From assembly GCA_043808235.1 (NCBI GenBank), contig JAZDFC010000039.1, positions 62,001-126,000 of the forward strand: a stretch of 64,000 nucleotides of DNA. The letters are read 5' to 3'. The notes under the pieces were generated by a model that ran no database searches, was not told the DNA's origin, and saw nothing but the letters and a program-made list of their open reading frames with translations. The position numbers and the translations under genes were made by a program. Of this stretch, positions 1 to 9,149 are shown one piece after another. Position 1 is the first letter of the stretch, and every line of letters starts with the position of its first letter. This stretch comes from JAZDFC01 sp043808235. Lineage in GTDB: Bacteria > Bacteroidota > Ignavibacteria > Ignavibacteriales > Melioribacteraceae.

Positions 1-1
1 T

Positions 2-1123
2 AAAAATAGAGTGGATATCACAGAGTTGACGCCGGAGGATATTGAAGGCGACGAATTGACCGGCGGATATATTATCAAAGTCGATAAGCCGTACAATGTT
101 GGCTGGCAGGTTGATGTTGAACCTCCGGGAGATTTTGGGAAAGTTTATTTTCAATTTCATCATCCCAAAGAAGATGAAATGATACCGGAACAAAAAGCCT
201 ACATTCAAAATTTTATTTTTCAATTTGAAAACTGTTTGGTCGGTTCAAATTATGCCGATCCTGTAAATGGCTATTCAAAATATATTGACGTCAATTCTTT
301 TGTGGATCATTTTTTAATCCAGGAATTTACAAAGTGTCTTGATAGCTATCGCTTTAGTTTCTTCATGTATAAGAAGAGAGATAGCGAAGGCGGCAAATTG
401 TATCTTGGTCCAATTTGGGATTTTGATTTGGCATTTGGAAATTTTGGCGAAGAGGTATGGGAGGAACCCTGGACTACAGTAGATTGGAACGCAGAGATTC
501 CCGCATGGTACCGGGTATTTTGGATGAAGAGATTATTGGAAGATGTAAATTTTAGAAACAAACTAAAAGCCAGATGGACTGAAATCCGGCAGGGAGCTTT
601 TTCAAACTACAACATACTCGAATATATAAATCAAACTGCATCCGTAATTGAAGAAGCCCGTGTACGCAATTTTACCCGGTGGCAGATTCTCGGGAAATAT
701 GTTTGGCCTAACTATTTTGTAGGCGCTACATACGAAGAAGAAATTGACTATCTGAAAAATTGGATTACCGAACGACTGAATTGGATGGATTTAACATTAG
801 CGGGCACTCCATTATCGGTTGACAGGAAAGATGGTGAAATTGCTCAATCCTTTTTTCTTCAGCAAAATTATCCGAATCCATTTAATCCTTCAACAGTAAT
901 CAATTACATGTTACCGGAACCGTGTAGTGTGAAGTTGACTGTTTATAATTTGCTCGGGCAAGAGATTAAAACGCTTGTTGATGCGATTCAAAATGCTGGC
1001 GATCATTCAATTGATTGGAATGGATTGGACAGCAATAATAATCCGGTAAGCTCAGGAGTATATCTTTACCGACTTGAAACAGAAACATCTGCGCTTCAAA
1101 AGAAAATGTTGCTTATGAGATAG
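2..1123 (+). CDS. CotH-like protein with T9SS sorting domain, 5' partial
   Basis: The frame is open to the left edge. The codons before the first GTG (position 11) encode K-N-R and continue into VDITELTPED, the usual CotH segment, so the GTG is internal and the gene starts upstream. About 374 residues are visible. A conserved CotH-like stretch reads GPIWDFDLAFGN, with the metal-binding type aspartates of the atypical kinase fold. The C-terminal ~80 residues are a T9SS type A sorting domain (QQNYPNPFNPSTVINYML, then VYNLLGQEI and SSGVYLYRL). The protein is therefore likely exported through the outer membrane and attached or released. CotH kinases phosphorylate spore-coat proteins in Bacillus. 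In FCB bacteria the same fold occurs in secreted proteins of unknown substrate, so the function here is not established. Confidence 0.85.
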   Translation, partial: KNRVDITELTPEDIEGDELTGGYIIKVDKPYNVGWQVDVEPPGDFGKVYFQFHHPKEDEMIPEQKAYIQNFIFQFENCLVGSNYADPVNGYSKYIDVNSFVDHFLIQEFTKCLDSYRFSFFMYKKRDSEGGKLYLGPIWDFDLAFGNFGEEVWEEPWTTVDWNAEIPAWYRVFWMKRLLEDVNFRNKLKARWTEIRQGAFSNYNILEYINQTASVIEEARVRNFTRWQILGKYVWPNYFVGATYEEEIDYLKNWITERLNWMDLTLAGTPLSVDRKDGEIAQSFFLQQNYPNPFNPSTVINYMLPEPCSVKLTVYNLLGQEIKTLVDAIQNAGDHSIDWNGLDSNNNPVSSGVYLYRLETETSALQKKMLLMR

Positions 1124-1271
1124 AAGTACAACAGCATTTGAATGAAAACTGAAAAAACGAATTTCAAGTGTTACCCGGCTGAATCTAAAATTATTTTAAC
1201 TTCCTAAGAATAGCTTCATTCTTTTTTATATTTTTGCATCACATTATCCAACAATTAAATTAGATATAACC

Positions 1272-3224
1272 ATGAAAAAAACAGTTATTGTTTTAGTAGT
1301 CAGTTTATTTTTAAGCGGCTCTGTTTGTGCTCAGCAGAATTTCAGTTTATTATCTCCCGATAAAAGAATTGAAGTAAAAATAACAACCGACGGAGAAGTA
1401 AAATACACTGTCGCAAAGAACGGGAAAGAAATAATTTCTCCGTCCCCAATTTCTATGATTATTAATGATAGGACAATTTTAGGAATTAGTCCGAAAGTAA
1501 AAAGCGCCGATACAAGTTCTGTTGACAGAATTGTTGAAAGAGTAGTGTGGCAGAAAAGTAAAACGGTGAAAGAGAATTACAATGAGATAAAAATTAATTT
1601 CGAAGGAAATTATGCGATTACCTTTCGCGCGTTTAATGAGGGTGTTGCATATCGATTCGAAACATCCATTGATGGTGAAATAATAGTCAATTCCGAAAAG
1701 TATTATGTGAATTTCGGCGGCACATACTCCATGTACTTTCCCGAAGAAGATAGTTTCATGTCCCACAACGAACGGATTTATAAGTACGAAAAAATTAATA
1801 CTATTGACCCAAAACGTTTTGGCAGTACTCCCGCAGTCGTTGATACAAAGGAAGGAACGCTGATTGGAATTACCGAATCGGACCTGGAGGATTATCCCGG
1901 TTTGTGGCTGAAAGGAACTTATGCAAGCAGCCTCGAAGGAATCTTTCCGCAGTATGTGATTGAAGAAAATGCTAAAAACGACCGCGACATCGAACCGACG
2001 AAACGCGCAGATTATATCGCAATCACAAAGGGAACGCGAACATTCCCGTGGAGGATTTTTGCAATTACCGAAAACGACGGTGATTTGATTACAAATGAAC
2101 TCGTATTCCTGCTTTCGAAGCCTTGCCAATTGGATGACACCTCATGGATTAAACCGGGTAAAGTAGCATGGGATTGGTGGAATTTTTTAAATATCTATAA
2201 TGTTGATTTCCGTGCAGGCATAAATAACGACACATATAAATATTACATTGACTTCGCTTCCAAATACGGGATTGAGTATATAATCCTTGATGAAGGCTGG
2301 TATAAACTCGGAGATGTTCTCACTCAGGTTCCCGAAATAAATGTGCCCGAACTTGTTGAGTATGGGAAAGAAAAAAATGTTGGAATTATTTTATGGGTAA
2401 TTTGGAAATCGCTCGACGACAAACTTGACGAGGCTCTAAAGCTTTACAGCAGCTGGGGTGTAAAAGGGCTTAAGATAGATTTTATGCAGCGCGACGACCA
2501 GGCAATCGTAAATTATTATTGGAAGACAACACGCGAAGCCGCGAAGTATAAAATGCTCGTCGATTTCCACGGCGCATACAAACCGTGCGGAATAAACCGT
2601 GCATATCCAAATTTTCTAACCAGTGAAGGCGTGAAAGGATTGGAAAACGACAAGTGGTCGCTCGATGTTACTCCCGAACATTGCGTTACACTTCCTTTCA
2701 TACGCATGTTTGCCGGACCAATGGATTTTACTCCCGGCGCAATGAACAATGTTCAAATCGGTTCGTTCAAACCAATGTTTGCGCAGCCGACAAGTATGGG
2801 CACACGCTGCCAGCAACTTGCAATGTATGTAATTTATGATAGCCCATTGCAGATGCTTGCCGACCATCCGACAAACTATTATCGCGAACCGGAATGCATG
2901 GAATTTTTATCGAAGGTGCCGAGTGTTTGGGAAGAAACAAAAGTTCTCGATGCAAAAATTGCGGATTATATTTTAGTTGCAAGAAAGAGCGGCGATGTTT
3001 GGTATATTGGAGCAATGACGGATGCAGATGCGAGAAAATTAACTGTCGATTTCACATTCCTCGGTGATGAAAGCTACACTGCCGAAATTTGGCAGGATGG
3101 AATTAATGCTGACCGAAATGGAAATGATTTCAAAATGATTTCGCAGGAAGTAAATAAGAACACGAAAATGGAAATATCGCTCGCACCCGGCGGCGGCTGG
3201 GCTGCGCGGGTAACTCCGAAATAA
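1272..3224 (+). CDS. Glycoside hydrolase family 97 (retaining alpha-galactosidase-like)
   Basis: A 650-residue protein of normal GH97 length. It has a signal peptide (residues 1-20, ending SVCA before QQ), an N-terminal beta-sandwich, a central TIM barrel and a C-terminal beta domain. The motif KIDFMQRDD places Asp403 where retaining GH97 enzymes carry the nucleophile. SEGVKGLE follows with Glu458, 55 residues later, the spacing I recall between nucleophile and acid/base in the Bacteroides GH97b alpha-galactosidase. The neighbouring FHGAYKPCGINRAYPN and AGPMDFTPGAMNN also resemble the retaining branch rather than inverting SusB. It probably releases alpha-galactosyl or alpha-glucosyl units in the periplasm. 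It stands alone, with no SusC/SusD pair beside it. The ATG at 1272 is followed at once by the signal peptide, which supports the start. Confidence 0.9.
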   Translation: MKKTVIVLVVSLFLSGSVCAQQNFSLLSPDKRIEVKITTDGEVKYTVAKNGKEIISPSPISMIINDRTILGISPKVKSADTSSVDRIVERVVWQKSKTVKENYNEIKINFEGNYAITFRAFNEGVAYRFETSIDGEIIVNSEKYYVNFGGTYSMYFPEEDSFMSHNERIYKYEKINTIDPKRFGSTPAVVDTKEGTLIGITESDLEDYPGLWLKGTYASSLEGIFPQYVIEENAKNDRDIEPTKRADYIAITKGTRTFPWRIFAITENDGDLITNELVFLLSKPCQLDDTSWIKPGKVAWDWWNFLNIYNVDFRAGINNDTYKYYIDFASKYGIEYIILDEGWYKLGDVLTQVPEINVPELVEYGKEKNVGIILWVIWKSLDDKLDEALKLYSSWGVKGLKIDFMQRDDQAIVNYYWKTTREAAKYKMLVDFHGAYKPCGINRAYPNFLTSEGVKGLENDKWSLDVTPEHCVTLPFIRMFAGPMDFTPGAMNNVQIGSFKPMFAQPTSMGTRCQQLAMYVIYDSPLQMLADHPTNYYREPECMEFLSKVPSVWEETKVLDAKIADYILVARKSGDVWYIGAMTDADARKLTVDFTFLGDESYTAEIWQDGINADRNGNDFKMISQEVNKNTKMEISLAPGGGWAARVTPK

Positions 3225-3227
3225 CAT

Positions 3228-3300
3228 TTGAATAATGAACTCTGAATATCGAATGATGAATAATGAAGTTGGACACTTCGAAATTCATCATTCAAAATTC
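3228..3300. repeat. Intergenic hairpin repeat, copy A
   Basis: Directly after the GH97 stop lies an inverted repeat: GAATGATGAAT (3251-3261) pairs with ATTCATCATTC (3283-3293), and inner GAAGT/ACTTC bases extend the stem. The leading segment TTGAATAATGAACTCTGAAT recurs at 4068-4087 with one base changed and the next positions similar. It could act as a terminator for the GH97 gene, but its recurrence suggests a dispersed hairpin element. Confidence 0.6.
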
Positions 3301-3316
3301 ACTTTCCGCAATTATG

Positions 3317-3467
3317 ATTGCCGTCGTTTTAGAGCGTGTGTGAAAATGTTGATTGTAGAGCGAGATTCATCTCGCTTCTTATGAATTTGCAATATTTTTG
3401 AAGTTTTCATGAGCGAAATAAATTTCGCTCTACAATTTCCACACAGCCTCTAAAGCTGATGGCAATT
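3317..3467. repeat. MITE-like repeat element, copy 1
   Basis: About 150 bp of non-coding DNA with imperfect terminal inverted repeats. The left end ATTGCCGTCGTTTTAGAG is matched on the other strand at the right end by ATTGCCATCAGCTTTAGAGG. Inside are two perfect palindromes: AGCGAGAT (3359-3366), TC, ATCTCGCT (3369-3376), and GAGCGAAAT (3411-3419), AA, ATTTCGCTC (3422-3430). A second copy lies in opposite orientation at 9150-9289. No coding capacity is visible. Confidence 0.8.
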
Positions 3468-3498
3468 AGTAAAACTAACAATAGAATGGGCAAGCAAT

Positions 3499-4038
3499 AT
3501 GAAATCACTTAATTCATTCATCGGCGAACACTTAACATGGGTTCAGCCAAAAGCAATTAAACATGATTATGAATTACGCGACCAATCTGAAGTTTATGGC
3601 AGACTCGTGTTCCCAAAATCATTTGGAACACTGGCAGAAATCGAATCAGCCGAAGGTAAATGGACATTAAAACGTGTAGGATTTATCCACACATCCGTTA
3701 CAATCCGCGAAGATGGGAAAGAAGAAAACGTTGGCGTGTTCAAACCATCAGGCTGGGGTTCACGCGGGACTCTCGAACTTACTTCCGGGAAAAAATATGA
3801 ATGGAAACTTGAAAATTTTTGGGCGACACGATTTGAAATAAAAGATTCATCCGGCAACACAGTTATCAAATATCAATCGGGGAAAGATGATTCAAATATT
3901 TCCGACATGTTCAAAAACCAGGCGCGTGTTTCATTTACGGAACAAGCAAGAAATTTGCCCGAATTATCTCAGCTGATTTTAATTGGTTGGTATCTCATCG
4001 TAATGATTCAAATGGATAGCGTTGTAGGAGTGGCGTAA
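3499..4038 (+). CDS. Hypothetical protein, 179 aa
   Basis: Not confidently recognised. It is a soluble protein without signal peptide or clear membrane helix until a hydrophobic segment near the C-terminus (LSQLILIGWYLIVMIQ, about residues 156-171). The first ~140 residues look like an all-beta barrel: evenly spaced short strands with turns such as TSGKKYEWKL and IKDSSGNTVIKYQSG. This pattern recalls LURP-one/Tubby-like C-terminal folds, which is a guess from appearance only. The gene stands alone on its strand and is bracketed by repeats (3228-3300, 3317-3467 and 4068-4138), so it may have been moved as a unit or may simply lie in a permissive site. The start ATG at 3499 is the first in frame. 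Confidence 0.6.
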   Translation: MKSLNSFIGEHLTWVQPKAIKHDYELRDQSEVYGRLVFPKSFGTLAEIESAEGKWTLKRVGFIHTSVTIREDGKEENVGVFKPSGWGSRGTLELTSGKKYEWKLENFWATRFEIKDSSGNTVIKYQSGKDDSNISDMFKNQARVSFTEQARNLPELSQLILIGWYLIVMIQMDSVVGVA

Positions 4039-4067
4039 ACAAATGTTTGCTCTATTATTACACACTC

Positions 4068-4138
4068 TTGAATAACGAACTCTGAATGATGAAGTAAGGG
4101 AACTTCAATGTCTGAAGCTCTGTATTCGTTATTCGAAA
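4068..4138. repeat. Intergenic hairpin repeat, copy B
   Basis: A long-armed hairpin, GAATAACGAA (4070-4079) pairing with TTCGTTATTC (4125-4134), with a smaller internal stem GAAGT/ACTTC. The first 20 bases differ from copy A at 3228 by a single base. It lies between two convergent genes and could terminate both. The minus-strand neighbour ends inside it, so its stop codon comes from the repeat. Confidence 0.6.
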
Positions 4139-4587
4139 TTTTTTCTTCCATTAAGTGTTTTTTCCAGTAAAATTCCTGCAGTCATTAGAAATACGGGGCA
4201 TTGAGTTTGGAACACTCCTTCTTCTTTCGCTTTCGTCAGTTCTTTTTCGTTCCGCATATCGATTGATATCAAGTCTTTACATAACAGACTCTTGTGTTTC
4301 ATTTTAAATTCATCCAAAAGTTTATTAACCGCCTCGTAAGCTTTTTCTCTTCCTTCCAAATCGGATGGTTCTTTGTTGCCGTACATCTTTCCGATAATCA
4401 AAGCCGCGCCGGTTAAAGCGCCGCATACAAATCCATTGCGACCGATACCGCCGCCGAACGGCGCCGCCATTTTAATCAACTCATCTTCATTTGTGATTCC
4501 AGCATCGGCTGCGAATGCTTTCACAATTGATTGCGCGCAGTTGTAACCGCTTTTCATATACTCTGCTGCTAATTCCGGTTTTGTCAT
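4129..4587 (-). CDS. C_GCAxxG_C_C family protein
   Basis: A 152-residue cytosolic protein of the C_GCAxxG_C_C family (putative redox-active or metal-binding proteins, often found in anaerobes). The signature is FVCGALTGAALIIG, the Cys-Gly-Ala-x-x-Gly core. It is joined by the expected extra cysteines: YNCAQS near the N-terminus, LLCKDL in the middle and TQCP near the C-terminus. Length is normal. Its start codon overlaps the stop of the upstream L,D-transpeptidase-like gene by four bases, so the two are translationally coupled. The last codons and stop lie in the repeat at 4068-4138. The biochemical role of the family is unknown; four conserved cysteines suggest a metal or disulfide site. Confidence 0.85.
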   Translation of the reverse strand: MTKPELAAEYMKSGYNCAQSIVKAFAADAGITNEDELIKMAAPFGGGIGRNGFVCGALTGAALIIGKMYGNKEPSDLEGREKAYEAVNKLLDEFKMKHKSLLCKDLISIDMRNEKELTKAKEEGVFQTQCPVFLMTAGILLEKTLNGRKNFE

Positions 4588-5249
4588 AATTCCTCTTTGT
4601 ATTTTACAATTGTTATTGGTGTGTTCACTTTTACTTTTTCGAACAAGTAATCCATATCCTTGTTCGACAGAGCGATGCAGCCGAGAGTCCAGTTATATCC
4701 TCCTTCGTTCCCTTTCTTACCCGACCCGCAGCCGTGAATTTCTATTTGTCCGCCAATCCCAATTCCTTTTTCAATTGCCCCGATTGATTTCAAACTGTCG
4801 TATTCATGACGATCCAACTCATTCGGGTAATTAACATACAATGCTTTGTAAAAAGATGTTTGACCGATATTAAGCTTCCTCGAAACCTTATAAAATCCTT
4901 CGGGAGTTGTTCGTCCATCCTCGTGAAATTTATCGCTGATCGGGTCTCTCCCCAATTCAACATTGAAAATTGTATCGATCTCACCGGAGTCTATCAAAAG
5001 TAATTCATATCTCATTTTGTCAATGATGATCGCTTTGCTTTTTTTGATTCTCGATTGTTCAATTGTTTTGTTCACCCGGTTTTGGAATTTCGCAAGGTCA
5101 GTTTCGTTGTATCCATATAATGATTTCAACGAATCTTTTGAAACTGGATTGTTCTGTCCATCAACTTTGCAGCCGGATAGAATGGATAAACAAACTATCA
5201 CAAGAAAAGCAATTAAGAAATAGAATGATTTATTCATGAACCCAATCAA
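4584..5249 (-). CDS. L,D-transpeptidase (YkuD) family lipoprotein
   Basis: A 221-residue protein with a lipoprotein signal: a hydrophobic stretch followed by the lipobox LSGC, with Cys27 if the first ATG is used. A second ATG four codons later is equally possible. The C-terminal half carries the YkuD signature: IHGCGSG with His172, then NWTLGCIALSN with the catalytic Cys191. Such enzymes build 3-3 crosslinks in peptidoglycan or attach proteins to it. The normal S-x-G-C-I-R motif reads TLGCIAL, so the usual arginine is replaced. This is seen in murein-peptide carboxypeptidase-like relatives, and the exact reaction is uncertain. It is the first gene of a two-gene unit with the C_GCAxxG protein. 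Confidence 0.82.
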   Translation of the reverse strand: MIGFMNKSFYFLIAFLVIVCLSILSGCKVDGQNNPVSKDSLKSLYGYNETDLAKFQNRVNKTIEQSRIKKSKAIIIDKMRYELLLIDSGEIDTIFNVELGRDPISDKFHEDGRTTPEGFYKVSRKLNIGQTSFYKALYVNYPNELDRHEYDSLKSIGAIEKGIGIGGQIEIHGCGSGKKGNEGGYNWTLGCIALSNKDMDYLFEKVKVNTPITIVKYKEEL

Positions 5250-5308
5250 TTAATAGAGAATAAATTTCTAATTCTGAAATATAATTATCTCGCTGAATTG
5301 ATCATCGG

Positions 5309-7462
5309 TCATTTCAAAACGACCATTTTCCTCGCCTGGCTAAAACTGCCGGCTTGGATCCGGTAAAAGTAAATTCCACTGGAAAGTGATGAAGCGTTGA
5401 ATTCAACTTCGTACGAACCGGCAAATTTAAAATCATCAACCAACGTTCTTATTTCCCTGCCAAGCACATCAAAAACCGTAAGTCTTACATTCCCGCTTTC
5501 CGGCAGCATGTATTGTATCTTTGTTAACGGATTAAATGGATTGGGATAGTTCTGTTTTAATTCAAATTCACATGGAACATTTTCATATGATTTTTCAGTG
5601 GATAATATTACACCGCCTTCTTTATACACAGCTAAACCGCCTTCGCTCATCCCAATCCATTTATTTCCAATGTTATCAATTGCGATAGAGGTTATACGAT
5701 TGTTGGGTAAATCCGAGTTGGATGTGTTAAAAATTTGCCAATCTATACCATTAAATCTAGCCATACCTTGTGAACTTGTTCCAATCCAAACACCACATTC
5801 TTCATCGACTGCGATAGCTGTAATATATTCACCAGGAAGCGCCGAATTTGATGGATAATAAAGTTTCCAATTTATTCCATCAAATTCTGCCAGACCCCCA
5901 TATATTGCTAACCATTTTTTGTTGTCCGGACCAATTACTACAATCGATATATCATCAGAATAACCACCGGAGGATGTAAAATTAAATTTTTGCCATTTTG
6001 ATCCGTCAAAAAAACATAATCCATCATTAGTTCCTAACCAATTATTGCCTTCTTTGTCAATTGCGATGGAAGACACGTAATTAGTAAACATTCCATAATC
6101 TAACAAGTTGTATACTTTCCATTCTACATCATTATATTTTACCAAACCATTGGCTCCAAACCATTTTACACCTTCCGCATCTATAGCAATAGATTTGATA
6201 ATTGGTGAGGGCAGCCCTGAATTGGAGGGATTAAATACAATGTTAATATTACCATTAAAGCAACTAACTCCATTCATGTAATTATCAAACCAAATATTTC
6301 CTAATGCATCAGAATCAATATTCGTAATTGTCGTATAATAATTAGGCCAAAAATCAAACACAGACCAATTCACTCCATCATATTTCTCTAGTCCTCCGTC
6401 ATCAGTACCTAACCATATATTTCCAGCATTGTCAATTTCAATCGCCGTAATATTATTAACTGATAAGACAAAGTTGGCAAGATTAAAATACGCCCAATCA
6501 ATATCATTAAATCTTGCAAGCCTCATATTTGATTCTAACCATTTATCTCCATTTTTGTCGATCATTATGGCTCCATAATATGATGAGAAATTTCCACCCA
6601 AATTTGATGGATAATATATTTCCCAATTACTACCATCAAATTTCACCAAACCTTCAAATCCTGCGCTAATCCAAATATTTCCTTCATTATCCGTCGCTAT
6701 ACAAGTAATATCGTTACTAGGCAATTCGGAATTTGATGAAGTATATATTTCCCAATTTTCCCCATCAAATTTTCCTATCCCATTCGCTACAATCCACAGA
6801 TTATTATTTTCATCAATTGACAAACACATAACAAAATAATCATAAAGTCCATATTGGGAAACATCATAGGCCATCCATTCACTTCCATCAAATTTAACTA
6901 ATCCCTTTCCACCTCCCGCATACCATGTCCCTATCCAAATATTGTCGTTTCTGTCGATTGCAATTGCTTTTACGCAGTCGCTCTGAATACCGGAATTTTG
7001 TCTATTATAAGTCATCCAATCAACCTCATTATAACAAACCAAACCACCTCCGTATGTTCCTATCCATTTATTATTCGAGTTATCAACAGCTATAGTTAAA
7101 ATATTGTTTGATGGGATATCCGAATTTAAGGTGTCATAAACTGTCCAGTTATTATTGTCGTATTTAATCAAGCCTCCACCATCTGTTCCAATCCATTTGT
7201 TGCCCAAATTATCAATGATAATTGTTTTGATTTCATTACACGGAAGTCCTGAGTTAGATGAATTATAAAAAATTGATTCTTTTGTGTTTTTATCGATTTT
7301 GAAAATTCCAATTGGTGATCCTATCCAAACAAAATTATCTTCATCGCACATTGTGCTTATATGAGTTCCCTTTTGATAATGGACCCATTCTTGAGCTTGA
7401 TTAAATGATGGTCGAGTTAAAAAAAGTATGGAAAAGATCAAGAAAACTAAAAAACGTTTCAT
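5309..7462 (-). CDS. Two-component-regulator-propeller-like T9SS cargo
   Basis: A 717-residue secreted protein. A signal peptide (residues 1-23) is followed by 14 units of the pattern W-(I/L)-G-T-x-x-G-G-L-x-(K/R)-(F/Y)-D/N, then a W at the next strand, with linkers of the form SNSGLPSNxITxIAID. This is the 'reg_prop' beta-propeller repeat; 14 units fit two seven-bladed propellers. No histidine kinase or DNA-binding domain follows. The protein ends in a T9SS type A sorting domain (KQNYPNPFNPLTKIQYMLPE; FDVLGREI; SSGIYFYRI). It is therefore an exported surface protein that reuses the sensor propeller, probably for carbohydrate or protein binding. The ligand cannot be read from sequence. Confidence 0.88.
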   Translation of the reverse strand: MKRFLVFLIFSILFLTRPSFNQAQEWVHYQKGTHISTMCDEDNFVWIGSPIGIFKIDKNTKESIFYNSSNSGLPCNEIKTIIIDNLGNKWIGTDGGGLIKYDNNNWTVYDTLNSDIPSNNILTIAVDNSNNKWIGTYGGGLVCYNEVDWMTYNRQNSGIQSDCVKAIAIDRNDNIWIGTWYAGGGKGLVKFDGSEWMAYDVSQYGLYDYFVMCLSIDENNNLWIVANGIGKFDGENWEIYTSSNSELPSNDITCIATDNEGNIWISAGFEGLVKFDGSNWEIYYPSNLGGNFSSYYGAIMIDKNGDKWLESNMRLARFNDIDWAYFNLANFVLSVNNITAIEIDNAGNIWLGTDDGGLEKYDGVNWSVFDFWPNYYTTITNIDSDALGNIWFDNYMNGVSCFNGNINIVFNPSNSGLPSPIIKSIAIDAEGVKWFGANGLVKYNDVEWKVYNLLDYGMFTNYVSSIAIDKEGNNWLGTNDGLCFFDGSKWQKFNFTSSGGYSDDISIVVIGPDNKKWLAIYGGLAEFDGINWKLYYPSNSALPGEYITAIAVDEECGVWIGTSSQGMARFNGIDWQIFNTSNSDLPNNRITSIAIDNIGNKWIGMSEGGLAVYKEGGVILSTEKSYENVPCEFELKQNYPNPFNPLTKIQYMLPESGNVRLTVFDVLGREIRTLVDDFKFAGSYEVEFNASSLSSGIYFYRIQAGSFSQARKMVVLK

Positions 7463-7684
7463 TGCGATATCTGTATATTGGTTAGTATTTGTGAAATTTT
7501 GTCTTTCTTATAACAAAATATTTTAATTTGACTACCATAAAGAAGTCAATTCTACGTTAAAGTAAAACCATTGGTTCACGTTATTGCAAACTTAATTTGA
7601 TCCAATTCATTTTGCAAGGTCTGATTATTATCCGGGATTGTTCCTTTGCTTATATTTGCAATACAAATTATTGGAATTGCCTCA

Positions 7685-8590
7685 ATGTCAAAAAAATATC
7701 GCGTTTACCAGGTTGATTCATTTACGACTGAATTATTCAAAGGGAATCCCGCCGGAGTTGTGCCGGATGCCGACGGGTTATCAGAGAAACAAATGCGAGC
7801 AATTGCGCGCGAATTGAATAATTCCGAGACTGCGTTTATTCTTTCGCGAACTGCTGATGATCATGAAGTGTGGGTTCGGTTTTTCACTCCGACGATTGAA
7901 GTTCCGTCTTGCGGACATGCAACGATTGCGGCGCATTATGTTCGAGCTTTCGAAAATAATCTCGATTCATGTACTGTTATTCAAAAAATTGGCGCGGGGA
8001 TTTTACCCGTCGATATTTTCAAAGATAAAGACGATTATAAAATCGTGATGACGCAGGGTAAAATAGAATTCGAAGATCCGCTCGATTCTTTTTATCAAGA
8101 AAGAATAATTGAGGCGATGAATTTAACTTTCGATGACATCGATTGGAACTGCCCAATTCAAATTGTATCAACGGGACATTCAAAAGTAATAATCGGAATT
8201 AAAAGCCGGGAGATTCTCGACAATCTCAAACCTAATAACGATGCGCTTTCAAAGATAAGTCGCGAGATAAAATGTAACGGTTATTTTGTTTTTACTTTGG
8301 ATTCAAATGAGCCTGATATTTTAACAAAAGGAAGAATGTTTGCACCGGCAATCGGAATCAATGAAGACCCGGTGACGGGAAATGCGAATGGTCCGCTTGG
8401 CGCCTATTTAATAAAACACCAGCTTGTTAAATGGGATGAGAATAAATTCACATTCAAAAGCGCGCAGGGCGAGGCGATTGGCAGACCCGGCATTGTTGAT
8501 GTTGAAGTTAAAATCAAGAATGGCGAACCGTTATTAGTTAAAATTGGCGGAAGTGCTAAAATTGTGTTTAAAACTGAGATAGAGATATAG
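7685..8590 (+). CDS. PhzF family isomerase
   Basis: A 301-residue PhzF-family protein with the diaminopimelate-epimerase-like double fold. It starts MSKKYRVYQVDSFTTELFKGNPAGVV, the canonical N-terminus, so the ATG at 7685 is preferred over an in-frame start 13 codons upstream. NNSETAFI places Glu48 where the family has its catalytic acid, and SCGHATIAAHY and DPVTGNANGPLGAYL are the conserved glycine-rich loops. PhzF isomerises a phenazine precursor in Pseudomonas. Most homologues outside phenazine clusters have unknown substrates, and no phenazine genes are here, so only the family can be named. A GNAT gene follows after 10 bp, probably in one transcript. Confidence 0.9.
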   Translation: MSKKYRVYQVDSFTTELFKGNPAGVVPDADGLSEKQMRAIARELNNSETAFILSRTADDHEVWVRFFTPTIEVPSCGHATIAAHYVRAFENNLDSCTVIQKIGAGILPVDIFKDKDDYKIVMTQGKIEFEDPLDSFYQERIIEAMNLTFDDIDWNCPIQIVSTGHSKVIIGIKSREILDNLKPNNDALSKISREIKCNGYFVFTLDSNEPDILTKGRMFAPAIGINEDPVTGNANGPLGAYLIKHQLVKWDENKFTFKSAQGEAIGRPGIVDVEVKIKNGEPLLVKIGGSAKIVFKTEIEI

Positions 8591-8600
8591 AATTAATTTT

Positions 8601-9095
8601 ATGAAACCTGCTGATATTTTTTTTAGAAAAACAATTCTCAGCGATAGATTATGGATCAACAATTTCATCTCTGAACATTGGGGCGCTGAATTTGTTGTTG
8701 TCCGCAATCGTAAAATTTATCCCGGCAAGCTGAACGGTTTTGCTGCCTTCAAATCAACCAAACTCGTTGGATTGGTTACTTACAAAATCAGAAAATCTGG
8801 CTGCGAAATTGTTACTCTGAATAGCGAAGTAAAGCGTAAAGGAATAGGGAAAAGGTTGGTTGAGTTGGTTGAAAATGAAACACGAGTTAATAACTGTTCT
8901 TCGGTTTGGTTGATTACAACAAACGACAATCTTGACGCGGTTGCATTCTATCAAATACTTGGTTACCGGTTAATAAAAGTTTATCCCGGCGCGGTTGATA
9001 GTTCACGTAAAATCAAACCGGAAATTCCGCTTGTAGCTGATAACGGAATTCCAATCAGAGACGAACTGAGATTTTTCAAGGCACTTTCGAAATAG
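8601..9095 (+). CDS. GNAT family N-acetyltransferase
   Basis: A 164-residue protein with the GNAT core. Strand beta4 (CEIVTLNSEVKRKGIGKRLVELVE) contains the acetyl-CoA pyrophosphate loop in the form R/K-G-x-G-K/R, here KRKGIGKRL. It is followed by the strand WLITTNDNLDAVAFYQILGYRLIKVYPGAVDSSR, the usual 'N-x-x-A-x-x-F-Y-x-x-x-G-F/Y' ending. The C-terminal RKIKPEIPLVADNGIPIRDEL resembles GNATs annotated as acting on small molecules. The acceptor is unknown. The start lies 10 bp after the PhzF stop, which suggests co-transcription. Confidence 0.88.
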   Translation: MKPADIFFRKTILSDRLWINNFISEHWGAEFVVVRNRKIYPGKLNGFAAFKSTKLVGLVTYKIRKSGCEIVTLNSEVKRKGIGKRLVELVENETRVNNCSSVWLITTNDNLDAVAFYQILGYRLIKVYPGAVDSSRKIKPEIPLVADNGIPIRDELRFFKALSK

Positions 9096-9118
9096 AAAAA
9101 AGTTTTTTCTTTCTCATT

Positions 9119-9130
9119 GGGCTAAAGCCC
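9119..9130. repeat. Short palindrome GGGCT-AA-AGCCC
   Basis: A perfect 5-bp-arm palindrome 23 bp after the GNAT stop, flanked by TT and TA. It begins a 320-bp gene-free stretch (9096-9416) that also holds the MITE-like copy 2 and another hairpin. It shares the layout of the other palindromes here, with a two-base centre between a T and an A. Confidence 0.5.
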
Positions 9131-9149
9131 TATTTACGTAGTCCTTTGT

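Noticed and set aside
1229..1236. TATTTTTG upstream of the GH97 gene, fitting the Bacteroidota -7 promoter motif TAnnTTTG
   Set aside because: No TTG -33 partner at the right distance, and such A/T-rich octamers are common by chance here.
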